A stretch of DNA of 64,000 nt from Nocardia spumae (GCF_020733635.1 NZ_JAJFZL010000001.1:5518001-5582000); one strand, 5' to 3'. Counted from the first letter of the stretch, positions 1 through 18,684 are shown. Notes: generated by a model not told the origin, from the letters alone. A program made the numbers and translations.

Positions 1-4015
<4,015 letters not shown>

Positions 4016-4067
4016 CGGTGGAACTCCAGATCGTATTTCGCAAGCTGAGGTGGTAACAGGAGGTGCT

Positions 4068-7000
4068 TCAGCTGATGTTGTCGATGAAGTCGAACAGCTC
4101 CCTGTCGTCCGCGGTGTCGAGATCGTCGGCGCCACCGTCGCGCCCCGGGCCGGGCGGGGCCTTCGAACCGGAGGCGGCGGTGTCGCCGCCTTCGAGTTCA
4201 CGCAACAGCGCGGTCAGCCTCCCGGCGATATCCGCCCGCTCCCCGGCCGACAGCTCGGCCGCGGCACACTCGCGTGCCAGCGAATCGAGCTCGGCCGCAA
4301 TACGTTCCGCCGGATCATCGGCGGGGACGAGCTCGCGGCGCAGGTGAGCGGCGAGCGCTTCCGGGGTGGGATGGTCGAACATCGCGGTGGCGGACAACTG
4401 CACGCCGGCAGCCGATTTCAGCCGGTTGCGGAACTCCATCACGCCGAGCGAGTCGAATCCGATGTCACTGAACGGCTTGTCCGGAGGGGTCGCCGCCGCA
4501 CTGCTGTGTCCCAGCACGGCCGCGGCCTCGGCCCGGATCACGCCGAGGAGCACGCGTTCCTGTTCCTCGGCCGGGCGATCGAGCAGCCGGGCAGCCAGCG
4601 ACGAGGTCTGTTCGCTCGCCGCCGACTCGTTCGTCACGGTGATCACCCGCCGGCCCGGTGGTCGCGACAGGTCGCGCATGACCGGCCGCACCGCATCGGG
4701 GTGCCCCTCGCCGAGCGCGGCGCGGTCGATCCGGGCCGCCACGAACGTCGCACGCCCGCCGGCCAGTGCCGCGTCGAACAGTTCCATCCCGTGTTCGTCG
4801 CCGAGCGGCAGCAGCCCCGCACGCCGCAGGCGGGCGAGATCGGCCGCGCCGAGCGCGCTGGTCATGCCACCGCTCTGTTCCCAGGGGCCCCACACCACCG
4901 AGGTCGCGGGCAGGCCGCCGAGTCGCCGGTGTTGTGCCAGCGCGTCGAGGAAGGCGTTGGCGGCCGCGTAGTTCGCTTGGCCCGGATTGCCGATCACGCC
5001 CGAGATCGAGGAGTACAGCACGAACGCCGACAGCTCCAGGTCCTTCGTCGCCTCGTGCAGGTTCCAGGCCGCGTGCACCTTGGGCCGCAACACCGTCTCG
5101 AACTGCTCCGGTGTCATGGTGGCGAGCAGCCCATCCGACAGCACACCCGCCGCGTGGACGACGGCGGTCAGCGGATGCCCGGCCGGTATCGCCGCCAGCA
5201 CGGCGTCCAGCGCGGCCCGGTCGGCGGCGTCGCACGCGACCACCCGCACCTGCGCACCGAGCGCGGTCAGCTCGGCGGCGAGCTCGGCCGCGCCGGGCGC
5301 GTCCGGGCCCCGCCTACCGGCCAGCACCAGTCTGCGCACACCGTGCGCGGTGATCAGGTGCCGTGCGGCCACCGCGCCCAATCCACCGGTGCCGCCGGTG
5401 ATCAGGACGGTGCCCTCGGGCCGAGGCGGCGCCGGCAGGGTGAGCACGTTCTTACCGATGTGCCGGGCCTGGCTCAGGTACCGGTAGGCGTCCGGCGCCT
5501 GACGCAGATCCCACGCGGTGACCGGATACGGCGACAGGGCTCCGGCCTCGAAGAGCTCGACCAGCGCGGTCAGGATCTGGTGCAGCCGATCCGGGCCCGC
5601 CTCCATCAGCATGAAGCTGCGGTAATCCACACCCGGATGCGCGGCGGCCACCTCGTGCGGGTCACGCCGGTCCAGCATGCCCATCTCGACGAACCGTCCG
5701 CCGCGCGGCAGCAGTCGCAACGACGCGTCCACGAATTCGCCGGCCAGCGAATCCAGGACGATGTCCACCCCGCGACCGCCGGTGACGTCGAGGAACTTCC
5801 GCTCGAAATCCAGCGTGCGCGAGTCGCCGATCTCGGTGTCGGTGAAGCCCAGCTCGCGCAGCACAGGCCACTTCGGCTCGCTGGCGGTGACCAGCGATCG
5901 CAGGCCCAGGTGCCGCGCGAGCTGCACGGCCGCGAGACCGACACCACCGGTCGCCGCGTGCAGCAGCAGCGTCTCGCCGGGCCGCGCCGCGGCCAGATCG
6001 ACCAGGCCGTAATAGGCGGTCGCGTAGACGATCGGAATCGCCGCGGCCTGGGTGAACGACCAGCCGTCCGGCATCGGCGCGAGCAGTCGCCGATCCACCA
6101 CCGCGATCGATCCGACACCCGGTATCAACCCGAAAACCCTTTGACCACAGGCGAATTCGGTCACATCCGGTGCGACCTCCAGGACGACGCCGGCTCCCTC
6201 ACCGCCGGGCCGGGCCCGCGCGTCGGGGTAGGTGCCCAGCGCCATCAGCACATCCCGGAAATTCAGGCCGACCGCCCGCATACTCACCCGGACCTGGCCC
6301 GGCGCCAGGGGTTGCGAGGCATCCGGGTCCGCTTCGAGGGCGAAGTTGTCCGCGGTCAGTGTGCCCTTGCCGCGCAGCGTCAGCGCCCACCCCACGGTAT
6401 CGCGGGAGGTCAGCGTGAGGGCGTTCGAATCAGCACTGTTCAGGCGCGGCACCCAGGCCTGCCCGTGCCGCACGGCCAGCTGCGGCTCATCGCTTGTCAC
6501 CAGCGCTCGGAGGACGGGCCGATAGTCTGCCCAGTCCTCGACGTCGAGGAGGATGATCCGGTCCGGATTCTCGCTCTGCGCGGTACGCAGCAGACCCCAC
6601 ACCGCCGCGGTGCGCAGATCCACGGGTTCGTGCGGATGCACCGCGACCGCGCGCCGCGTCACCACGACGAGGAGCCGGTCCTCGGACACCAGCAGCCGCA
6701 GTCGTGCCACGAGTGCGGCGAGCACGTCCGTCGCCACCGAGGGGAGATCGCCGTCGACCACCTCGGAGCCGGTGCGCGACAGCTCATCCCACAGCCGGGC
6801 GTCGATCCGCACCACCGTCGCGTCCCGCCCCGCGACGGTCACGGTCTCCTCGCCGTCGGGGAACCCGGACGCGGGCAGGTCGCGATGACCGGCGTGACTA
6901 CCGCCGAAATCGTGCGCGAGAGCTGTGCCCTGTCCCTGTCGCGTGCTTTCGTCCGCGTGCCCGGCAGGCTCGGGCAGTGCGATCCAGTTCAGCTCGTAGC

Positions 7001-10000
7001 CGATGCCGTCTCCGCGCCGGGGCGCCGAGCGCAGCGCGCCGGGCGGCAGGGGCCGCAACGTCAGTGCCTCGATATCGGCCACCGCAGTGCCCGCCGAATC
7101 GGCGAGGCGCACGGTGACCCGCACCCCACCCGGGCCGGAGCCGGTGACGGCGGCACGGACACGCACCGTTGTCGCGCCGGTCGCGTACAGCGCGATGTTC
7201 TCCCAGGAGAACGGGACCGCGACCGCATCGGCGGGGACCAGCCCGCCGACCAGAATCGCGTGCAGCGCGGCATCCAGCAGTGCCGGGTGCACACCGAATT
7301 TCGCGGCCTCCGACCGGGTCTGCTCCGGCAGCGCGACCTCGGCGAACACCTCACCGTCGCGTGCCCACAGGGCGGTGAGCCCGCGGAACGCCGGTCCGTA
7401 CTCGTAGCCCCGCTCGGCCAGTTCGGCGTAGGCGTGCTCGATCGCAATCGCCGTCGCGTCCGCGGGCGGCGGGCTCAGCGGGCCGGAATCTCCCGGAGCC
7501 GTGTCCGGTTCGGCCGTCACCGTCGCGTTCGCGTGTCGAATCCACTGTGCCGCGTCGCCGCTCGCCGGGTCGGCGGTCTCGCCGACGGGCCGCGAGTACA
7601 CCGCTATCGTTCGGGCGCCGGCGGCATCCGGTCCCCCGGCGACCACCCGCACATCGACGGACCCGGTATCCGGCAGCGGCAGCGGGGCCTCGATCACCAG
7701 TTCCGCCAGTCGTGGGCAGTCCACCATGACTCCCACGTGCAGGGCCAGCTCCACGAGAGCGGCTCCGGGGAGCAGCACCACGCCGGTGACGGCATGGTCG
7801 GCCAGCCAGGGCTGCGCGGCCCGCGACAGCCGGCCGGTGAACACCACTTCCTCGGAATCCGGGAGCCGCACCATCGCGCTCAACAGCGGATGGCCCGCAT
7901 CGTCGAGGCCCGACTCCCACAGATCCGGCGTGCCGACCGGCCGCGCCCAATAGCGGCGATGTTGGAAGGCGTAGGTGGGCAACGTCGTTCGATGAGTGGA
8001 GCGGCCCGCGTACAGCGGCGACCAATCCACCCCGATACCGACGACAGCGGCCTGTGCCAGCGCGGATACGAACTGTGCCGATTCGTCACCCGAGCGCCGC
8101 GCGGTCGCGATCACGATCGACTTGGCTTCCACGGCCGGGGTCTCGGCCAGACATTGCCGAGTCGTGGCGGCCAGCACCGCATCCGGCCCGATCTCCACGA
8201 ATCGCCGCGCGCCCGATTCGATCAGGGTCTCGATGCCCGGCGCGAACCGGACGCATCCCCGCACCTGCCGGACCCAGTACTCCGGATCGGTCATCTCGGC
8301 CGCGACCGGAGCCGCCGACAGGTTCGACACGATCGGCAACAGCGGTTCCCGATACGTCACCCCCTGTGCGACAGCGCGGAACTCGTCGAGCATGGGCTCC
8401 ATCAGCACCGAGTGGAAGGCGTGACTGACCCGCAGCCGGGAGGTCCGCACCGCCTGTCCGGCGAGCCGGTCACCGATCTCGTCCAGCGCGGACGCGAGTC
8501 CGGACAGCACCACCGACGAGGGCCCGTTCACCGCCGCCAGCGACACCCGGTCGCCGTAGTCGCCGAGCACCCGCACCGCCTCGGCCTCGGGTATCGCGGC
8601 CGCGAGCATCGCGCCCCCTTCGGGCAGCGCGCCCATCAGCCGGCCGCGGGCCGCTACCAGCGCGCACGCGTCCGGCAGCGACCACACCCCGGCCAGATAC
8701 GCCGCCGCGAGCTCGCCGATCGAATGCCCGATCAGCAGATCCGGTGTGACACCGAACGATTCGAGCAAACGGAACAGCGCCACCTCGAACGCGAACAACG
8801 CCGGTTGGGTGAACTCGGTCCGATCCAGCACGCCGTCGGCGCCGGCGAACATCAGCTCCTTCGAGCTCGCCGTGGAGTAATGGGTCTCCAACAGCGGATC
8901 GAGCTCCGCGCACACCTCGTCCAGCGCCGCGGCGAACACCGGGAACGCCGCGTACAGGCCCGCACCCATCCCCGCCCGCTGCGCGCCCTGACCGGTGAAC
9001 AGGAACGCCGTCTTCCCCTGCCCCGCCGTCCCCTCGATGGTGCCCGGCGCACCCGCGGCCACCTCTGCCAGACCCGCGAGCAATTCGTCCCGATCCCGGC
9101 CGACGACGACGGCCCGGCGGTCGAGCAGTGCGCGCGTATCCGTCAGCGACCGTGCCACCGACCAGATGTCGGCCTCCGGGTGGTCGGCCACCCACGCCCG
9201 CAACCGCTCCGCCTGGGCCCGCAGGCCCTCTGCCGACCGGGCCGATACCGTCCACGGCACGGCGGCCACGTCGGCATCCCGCCCGGTCGGCCCCGGTTCC
9301 GGCACCGAAACCGGGTGGGCGGGAGCCTCTTCGAGGATCACGTGCGCATTGGTGCCGCTGATCCCGAACGCCGACACACCGGCCCGGCGTGGCCGGTCGC
9401 CGACCGGCCACGCCCGCGCTTCGGTCAGCACCCGCACCGAGCCCGCCGACCAATCCACGTGCGGCGACAAGGATTCCACGTGCAGGGTCGACGGCAGCGT
9501 CTCGTGCCGCAGCGCCTGCACCATCTTGATCACACCGCCGACACCCGCGGCCGCCTGCGTATGACCGATGTTCGACTTGAGCGAACCGAGCTGTAGCGGT
9601 TCACCCGCGCGGTCGCGCCCGTAGGTGGCGATCAGCGCCTGCGCCTCGATCGGGTCGCCCAAGGCCGTTCCCGTTCCGTGCGCCTCGACCGCGTCCACAT
9701 CCTCCGGTCGCACACCGGCATTCGTCAGCGCCGACTCGATCACCCGCTGTTGTGCGGGTCCGTTCGGCGCCGTCAGGCCATTGCTGGCGCCGTCGGAATT
9801 GACGGCGGTGCCACGCACCACCGCCAGCACGTCGTGCCCGAGGCGGCGCGCGTCCGACAGCCGTTCCACCACCAGCACCGCGGCGCCCTCGGACCAGGCG
9901 ACGCCGTCGGCCGCGGCCGAGAACGATTTGCACCGGCCGTCGCGGGCCAGGCCGCGCTGGCGCGAAAACTCCTGGAACACCATCGGGGTCGCCATCACCG

Positions 10001-13000
10001 TCGCACCACCGACGAGCGCCAGCGAGCTCTCCCCCCGGCGCAGCGCCTGGCAGGCCAGATGCAGCGCCACCAGCGACGACGAACACGCGGTGTCCACGGT
10101 CATCGCGGGTCCTTCCAGACCCAGCGCGTAGGCCACCCGACCGGATGCCACACTGCCCAGGCCACCGGTGAGGACATACCCTTCGACCTCGGGCCCGGCC
10201 TTACCCGTCACCGCCTCGTAGTCCTGATACATGACACCCGTGTAGACGCCGGTGTCGGTCCCGCGCAGGGATGTCGGATCGATTCCGGTGCGCTCGAGCG
10301 CTTCCCACGACACCTCCAGCAGCAACCGCTGCTGCGGGTCCATCGCCGCCGCCTCGCGTGGACCGATCCCGAAGAAGGCGGGATCGAAATCCCCCGCGTC
10401 GTAGAGGAATCCGCCACGCCGGGTGTAGACGGTGCCCGGCCTATCCGGATCCGGATCGAACAGCCGCCGCAGATTCCAGCCACGATCCGACGGGAAATCG
10501 CCGGTCGCGTCCCCACCGGAAGCGACCAGATCCCACAGCGCATCCGGTGATTCGACGCCGCCGGGATACCGGCAGGCCATACCGACGATCGCGATGGGTT
10601 CGTCCACGTGGGTGCGGTGCGGCACCCGCGCCGGCCCGGTAGCGGAATTCGCGCCCTCGATGGTGGCCCGCAGCAGGGTGGCGACAGCGGTGGCGGTGGG
10701 ATGGTCGAAGACCAGGGTGGACGGCAGCCGCACACCGGTGGCCTGCGACAGCCGGTTGCGGAATTCGACCCCGCCGAGCGAGTCGAATCCCAGTGCGTCG
10801 AAGCGCTCGCCGGGGCCGATGTCCGCGGCGGAGCCGTGTCCGAGCACCGCTGCCGCGTGCTCCCGGACCAGGTCGAGCACCACCTCGGCGCGCCGGGCCT
10901 CCGGCACTCGGCTCAGCCGGACGCTCAGCGAATTCGACGGTGCCGCGGCGCGGTTCGCGACGCGGGGCAGGAAATCGCGCAGTATCGCGGGTACCGAGCC
11001 GTTGCTCGCCTGGCGGCGCAACTCGGCCGGATCGAAGCGCAGGGCCGCCGAGTGCGCCGCGCCGTGATCGAGCGCCGCATCGAACAGTCGCAGACCGTCG
11101 TCGTGCCCCAGGGAGTACAGGCCGAGCCTTTCCCAGCGGGCGACGGCGCTGCGATCCAGGCCACCGGTCATACCGCTCGCCGAGCTCCAAGGCCCCCACG
11201 CCACCGAGGTCGCGGGCAGTCCGTCGGCCCGGCGGCGTTGCGCGAGAGCGTCGAGGAACGCGTTGGCGGCCGCGTAGTTACCCTGTCCCGCCGATCCGAT
11301 CGTCGCCGCGACCGACGAGAACAGTACGAAGGCCGACAGCTCACGATCACGGGTGAGTTCGTGCAGATGGCCCGCGGCCTCCGCCTTCGCACCGAACACG
11401 CGCCGCAGTTGCCCGGCGGTGAGGCCCGCGATCGTGCTGTCGTCGAGCACACCCGCCGCGTGGACGATACCGGTCAGCGGACGATCGGCCGGTATCGATT
11501 CGAGCAGCCCGCGCAGCGCTTCCCGATCGCCGACATCGCAGGCCGACACCCGCACCACAGCACCGGATTCCGACAGTTCCGACACCAGTTCGGCCGCGCC
11601 CTCGGCGGCTTCGCCACGCCGCGACACCAGCAGCAGATGACGAACGCCGTGCGCGGTGACCAGATGCCGGGCCACCAGCGCGCCGAGGCCGCCGGTTCCA
11701 CCGGTTATCAGGACGGTGCCCGCGCCGAAGGATCGGCCCGGCGTGCCGGACGGGCGAGACGAACCGTCGGCGCGGGACTTCACCAGCCGCGGCACGAGCA
11801 ATGCTCCGGCGCGCGCCGCCGCCTGCGATTCACCCGTCGCGATCACCGCGCCGGCCAGCGCCGGAACATCCTCGTGCCCACCGACGGCGGGATCGGTGTC
11901 GACGAGCACGAACCGGTCCGGATATTCGGATTGCGCGCTGCGCAGCAGGCCCCGGACGGCCGCCGCGGCGAGATCCGGCGTCTCGTCCGGGAGCGCGGCG
12001 CCGTTCGCGGTCATCACGACCAGCCGGCTGTCGGCGAGGCGATCCTCGGCCAGCCACGCCCGCACCGTCGCCAGAGCCGTTTCCAGCAGACCACGCACGA
12101 CCACCGGATCTCCGGCACCGATCTCCGGCCGCCAGATCACCGCATCCGGAATCCGCTGTGCCGCAGCGAGTTCGGCAGGATTCGCACCGTGGGCATCGAT
12201 CCCGGCGATCGGCTCCGAGCCGAGGACCGACATCGCGAGTGCGGGCGCACTCGGCGCCTGCACCGGCGTCCAGCGCACCTCGTAGAGGTCCGCGGCATCC
12301 TGGGCCGGCGTGCGGCGCAACCGCGTCACGTCGTAGGGCCGCATCACGACCGCGTCGACGGACACCACGGGATCACCCGAACCGACCACGGCCGCCACGG
12401 AGATCGTCTCCGGCCCACTCCGGGTGGCGATGACTCGCAGGGTCGTCGCGGCCCGGGCAGGCGGCCGGTACAGTCGAGCGCCGCCCCAGCGGAACAGCAG
12501 TCTGCCGAAGTCCGGATCGGGGTCCTGATCACGCCAGAGCAGTTCGGCCAGCCCGGCGTGCAGTACCTGGTCGAGCAGGGCCGGATGCAGGTCGTACCGC
12601 TCCGGTTCGGGCGCGGCCGAGGTATCCAGGGTGATCTCGGCGAAGACCGTATCGCCCCGCCGCCAGGCCGCGTCGACACCGATCAGCGCGGGTCCGTATT
12701 CGAGTCCGGATACGCGCGCGATCCGCTCGGGAATCTCCGCGGGGTCCAGGTTTTCGGCGTCGCGCGGCGGCCAGGCTTCCTCGCGCAGCCGGTCCAGCAG
12801 CGCGTCGTCGCCGTCCCACGAGGGCGCCAGGACACCACTGGCGTTGCGCACCCACTCGCCCGCCCGACGGAAGTGGAAGCCGAACTGTCGCCGCCCGGCC
12901 GGATCCGGCTCCCCCACCGACACCTGGAGATCGACCTCGTCGCCCTCCGACGGCGCCACCGGAGCCTCCAGCGTCAGCTCCTCGACGACGCCGCAATCGA

Positions 13001-16000
13001 TGCGGGCCCCCGCGGCGAGCAGGAATTCGACCAGGGCCGCGCTCGGCAGCACCACCGTGCCGTAGGTCCGGTGGTCGGCGACCCACGGTTCGGTCGACAG
13101 CGAGAACCGGCCGGTGAACACGAACTCGTCGGTACCGGCCACCGGCACCACACCGGTGAGCAACGGATGTCCGGCGGCGGCGCCTTCGGGACGCGGCGGC
13201 AGCCAGAAGCGTTGGCGCCGGAACGCGTAGGTGGGCAACGGGACTCGCCGCATCGCCCGGCGCCCGATCAGAGGTGCCCAGTCCACTCGCACCCCCGAGG
13301 CGTGGGCGCGCGCCAGTGCGGACGAGAACTGCCGAAGCTCATCGTGATCCCGGCGCCCGGCCGCGGTCACCACCGCGTCCGCGGCCACCTCCGGCGGAAG
13401 CGTCTGCCGGGTCATCGCCGCCAGCACCGCGTCGGGCCCCACCTCGAGGAACCGCCGCACTCCCGAGGCGACCAGCGTCTCGATCCCGGGTGCGAACCGC
13501 ACCGCGGCCCGGACCTGCCGAACCCAGTAGGCGGGGTCGGCCATCTCGTCCCCGCCGAGCCGACCGGAGATGGTGGATACCACCGGCAGCCGAAGCCGGT
13601 GGTAGGTCACATCCCGTGCGACGGTTTCGAATTCGGCCAGCATCGGCGCCATTCGATGCGAGTGGAAGGCGTGGCTGACCCGCAACCGTGACGTCTTCGC
13701 GCCACGCTCGGCGAACCGCGCCTCGACCTCGGCCACCGCGTCCTCGTCCCCCGAGACCACCAGGGCCGCGGGCGCATTCACCGCGGCGACCGACACCCGT
13801 CCCGGTAACCGGTCGACAACCGCGCGCACCTCGGTCTCGGACGCTCCGACGGCCAGCATCGCGCCGCCCTCGGGCAGCGCGCCCATGAGACGGCCTCGCG
13901 CTGCCACCAGCCGGCACGCGTCGCGCAGCGACCACAGACCCGCGACGTACGCCGCCGCGACCTCGCCGATCGAGTGACCGATCAGCACATCCGGGGTGAC
14001 GCCGAACGACTCCAGCAGGCGATACAGCGCCACCTCGAAGGCGAACAACGCGGGCTGGGTGAACTCCGTCCGATCCAGCACGCCGGCGCCGTCGAACATC
14101 ACCTCCCGCAGGGACGGCGCGGACGAGGGCCCGCCGGCCACCGGATCAGCGTGCCGCAGCTCCGAATCCAACCGGTCGCACACCGCGTCCAGCGCCTCGG
14201 CGAATACCGGGAACGCCACGTACAGTCCGGCGCCCATCCCGGCCCGCTGGGCGCCCTGACCGGTGAACAGGAAGGCCGTCTGCCCCGACGCGGCGACACC
14301 TTCGATCACATCGGGATCGGTTCCCCCGGCCGCGAGCAGCGCCAGCCGCGCGAGCACGTCGTCCCGATCGCGGCCGAACACCACACCGCGCGAATCCAGT
14401 TGCGCCCGCGACGTCGCCAGCGCATGGGCCGCATCCACGACATCGATCTCCGGCCGCTGGTACAGCCACTCCCGCAGCCGGGCGGCCTGTGCCCGCAGGC
14501 CCGCCTCGCCCCGGCCCGATACCACCAGTGGTACGACGGCCGTATTCGACTGTCCCGCAGCGTCTTCGAGATCCGCTGTCGGTGCGATCGGCGCTTCTTC
14601 GAGGATCACATGCGCATTGGTGCCACTGATTCCGAAGGACGACACACCCGCCCGGCGCACCCGATCCCCGGCCCGCCACGGCTCCGCTTCGGTCAGCAGA
14701 CGCACCGCGCCCGCGGCCCAATCCACATGCGGCGACGGTGTTTCGGCGTGCAGCGTCCGCGGCAACCGCTGATGCCGCATGGCCTGCACCATCTTGATCA
14801 CACCCGCTACCCCGGCAGCGGCCACGGTATGGCCGATATTCGACTTCAGCGAACCGATCCGCAGCGGTTCCCGGTCGCCGCGATCCTGTCCGTAGGCCCC
14901 GATCAAAGCCTGCGCCTCGATCGGATCGCCCAGTGCCGTGCCGGTCCCGTGCGCCTCCACGGCATCCACATCGGCGGCCGTGATCCCCGCGTCGGCGAGG
15001 GCCTGCGCGATCACCCGTTCCTGCGACGGACCGTTCGGCGCGCTCAGGCCGTTACTCGCCCCGTCCTGATTCACCGCGCTACCGCGAATCACGGCCAGAA
15101 CGTCGTGGCCGAGCCGCCGCGCGTCCGAGAGCCGCTCGAGCACGAGCACACCCGAGCCCTCCGACCACGCCACCCCGTCGGCGGCGGCGGAGAACGCCTT
15201 ACAGCGGCCATCCGGCGCCAGGCCGCGCTGCCGGGCGAAGTCCACGAACAGCTCCGGACCGGCCGCGATGGTCACGCCACCGGCCAGTACCAGCGAGCTG
15301 TCACCGTGTTGCAGCGCCCGGCACGCGAGGTGTACCGCGACCAGTGACGAGGAGCACGCCGTATCCACCGTCACCGCCGGGCCTTCCAGCCCGAACACGT
15401 ACGCGATGCGGCCCGAGACGACACTGTGCGAGGTACCGGTCAGCCGGTAGCCCTCGAGGTCGCCGGTGACCCGGTCGGAGTAGCCCGAGGCGCAGGCGCC
15501 GGTGAATACGCCGGTGTCGCTGCCCCGCAACGACATCGGATCGATCCCCGCGTCTTCCAGTGCCTCCCAGGAGGTCTCCAGCAGCAGCCGCTGCTGTGGA
15601 TCCATCGCGAGCGCTTCGCGAGGACTGATGCCGAAGAAGCCGGGATCGAAATCGCCGGCACCGTCGAGAAATCCACCGTGTCGCGTGTAGACTGTGCCGG
15701 GTTTGCCGGGGTCCTCGTCGAACAGCCGGTCCAGATCCCAGCCGCGGTCGGCGGGGAACTCGCCGATCACGTCCCGGCCCGCGTGCATCAGCTCCCACAG
15801 GTCCTCGGCGGAGCGCACCCCTCCCGGGAATCGCGCGCCGATGCCGACGATGGCGATGGGGTCCTCGGTGCTCGCCCGCCGCGACACTCGACGCGCGGTT
15901 CGATGCGCACCGGTGACCCGCGCGCGCACCAGTGCCGCGACCGCGTTCGCGGTCGGATGGTCGAAGACGAGCGAGGCCGGCAACGGCAGACCGGTGGCCT

Positions 16001-18684
16001 GGAGCAGCCGGTTCCGCAACTCCACGCCACCGGCCGAATCGATGCCGAGCGCGGTGAACGGCAGATCGGGGTCGATCGATCGGGGCGAATCGTGGCCCAG
16101 TACCGCGGCGGCGTGCTCCCGGACCAGGTCGAGAACCACTGTCGCACGCAGGTATTCGGGGTAGGTCAGCAGTGTCCGGGCCAGCGGCCCGTCGGCCCGC
16201 CCGCCGTCCTCGGTCCCGTCGAGGCGGTCGGCGACGGCCGGTGCACCGGCGCGAGAGTCGCGGCGCTCGAAGGCGTACGGCGGCAGGTCGACCCGTGCGC
16301 CGCCGGCGCTCAACGCACCCGGATCCACCCGCACACCGGCGCAGTAGGCCTGTGCCAGCGATGCCAGGAACCGTTGCGGCCCGCCCTGGTCGCGTCGCAG
16401 CGATCCGACCACGGCCACATCCTCGGCCACCGCGGCGGACTCGATCCCCATCCCGAGCACCGGATGCGGGCTGACCTCGATGAATCCGCTGATGTCGTCC
16501 GCGATCAGCGCCGCGACCGCCTCGGCGAACCGAATCGGTTCGCGCTCGCCGCGATACCAGTACTCGGCGCCCAGTTCCGCCGTATCCAGTCGCCCGGCGA
16601 CGACCGTCGACATGAACGGCACCGCCCCGGATCGTGGCCGGATCGGCGCCAGTTCAGCGAGCAGCCGGTCACGGATCCGCTCGATCGCCGGAGAATGGGA
16701 GGCGTAATCGATCGGGACCCTTCGGGTCCACACGCCGTCGCGGGAGCACTCCGCGAGGAATTCCGCCAGCGCGGCCACCGCACCGGACACCACACACTGC
16801 GCCGGTCCGTTCACCGCGGCCAGCGTCAGCCGATCCCCGTGGACCCGCAGCCGTTCCCGGACCGCATCCGCCCCGAGTCCGATCGCGGCCATACCCCCGT
16901 GTCCCGCCAGCTCATCGGCCAGCGCCCGCGACCGCAGCGCCACCACCCGCGCCGCATCCGGCAGCGACAGCCCACCGGCGATGTGGGCGGCGGCGATCTC
17001 GCCGTGGGAGTGGCCGATCACCACGTCCGGCTCCACACCGGCCGCTTGCCACATCCGGGCCAGGGAAACCATCACCGCGAACAGCGCCGGCTGCACCACA
17101 TCCACGCGATCCAGCGCGGGCGCACCCGATTCGCGGCGCAGCACCGCCGTCAGTGACCAGTCCACATAGGGCGCCAGCGCGACTTGACAGTCCGCGATCG
17201 ACTCCGCGAACACCCCGCCCGAATCCAGTAGCCCGAGGGCCATTCCTTCCCACTGGGTGCCGTTGCCCGGGAAGACGAACGCGACCCGCCGCTGCCCGGC
17301 CCGCCCGAGGACCGGCTCGATCGCCACCGCGGGGGCGACCGGGTCGGCGAGGGCGGCCAGACCGGCCAGCAACTCCTCTCGATCCCGCCCGGCGACACCG
17401 CCACGCCATTCGAGCTGAGCTCGGGTGGTCAGCAGTGCGTGCGCCACGTCGCCCACCGCATGCTCCGGATGCCGCAGCAGCCACTCCCGCAGCCGGGCCG
17501 CCTGCGCGCGCACGCCCTCCTCGCTGCGGGCCGACAGCACCCACGCCACCGGACCGGTCGCGCCGGTGACCGCGGCGGATACGGGGGCAGGCGGCTGCTC
17601 CACGATCACATGGACAGCCGATCCGTCCGTTCCGAACGACGACACACCTGCCCTGCGAATGTCGGCGGCGGGCCAGGTCCCGCCCTCGGTGACAGCGCGT
17701 AAACCACCCCGATCGACGAGCGGAGTCGGCGACTCGAGGTTCGGTCCGGGCGCCAATTCGGCACGGGCCAGGCACAGCACGGTCTTGATGAGACCCGCGA
17801 TGCCCGACGCGTCTTCCAGATGCCCGATATTCCACGCCACCGATCCGACCGCCAACGGCGCGTCCTGCGCGCGATCCGGGCCGTAGCCCTCACCGAGCGC
17901 GGCCGCGCCGACCGGATCATCGGCAGGCGTTCCGGCGCCGGGCGATTCGACATACTGCACCGAGTACGGCTCGACACCCGCCGCGGTCAGCGCCGCGCGG
18001 ATCACCGCCGCCCGCGCGCTGGGCCCGTCGAGCTCGTGGCCGGCGTCGACCGCACTGCCGCGGATCACCGCGTGTATGCGATCCCCGTCCTCGACCGCAC
18101 GTTCCAGTGGTTTCAGCACCACCACGCCGCCGCCTTCGCCGCGCACGAGCCCGGGCTCGCTGCCGGTGGGCGACAGAATCAGGTTCAGGCCGCCGGCCAG
18201 CGCCAGCTCACTGTCACCATCGCGCAGGCTCGCACACGCCAGATGTACCGCGGCCAGCGACGACACCCGGGACCCACCGACCGGGATGCTCGGTCCGGTG
18301 AAACCGAAGTAGTTCGAGACGCGATGCGCGGCGGAATCCGTTCCGGCGCCGCTGAAGAACACACCACACCGCCGGGCTTCGCGCGCGGCGGTGGCCAGGC
18401 CCGCATTCTCGAGGGCGTGCCAGCTCAGCTCCAGTGCGAGCAGCTGTCGCGGGTCGATCCGCGCGCGCCTCGCCCGGTGGGATACCGAAGAACTCCGCGT
18501 CGAGATCGTCCGGCGAGTCGATGAATCCCGCCCGCTCGGTGATGTTCTCCCGCCCCGCGGGCGCGGGCGAGATCGCGGCACGCCCGTCCCGGAGCAACTG
18601 CCAGAAACTGTCCAGATCGGCGGCGCCCGGCATTCTGCAGGACATACCGACAACAGCAACGGCAAATGCCGATCCGGTCACCAC
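4068..18684 (-). CDS. type I modular polyketide synthase: loading unit plus modules 1 and 2, with an apparent frameshift
   Basis: About 4870 residues if one base is removed near 18461-18469. Loading unit: a KS with VGGSRVSSL where DTACSSSL is expected, an AT with GHSHGE (near 558) and YASH (methylmalonyl type), and an ACP with GIDSAGG (near 880). Module 1: KS (DTACSSSL near 1110), AT with GHSIGE and HAFH (malonyl), DH with [12 protein letters not shown] with the NADPH loop, catalytic S and Y and an LDD motif (B type), and an ACP. Module 2: KS, malonyl AT, DH with [12 protein letters not shown] with HAATGGVGL (near 4243), KR with LSD, and an ACP. A C-terminal acidic docking tail follows. Module 1 should leave a double bond and module 2 a fully reduced unit. 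The start is GTG 18684 with GAAGGG upstream. Its frame runs correctly through [10 protein letters not shown] and EFFGI, then must shift by one base to continue as [13 protein letters not shown]. This may be a sequencing error or a real inactivating mutation. Confidence 0.9.
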
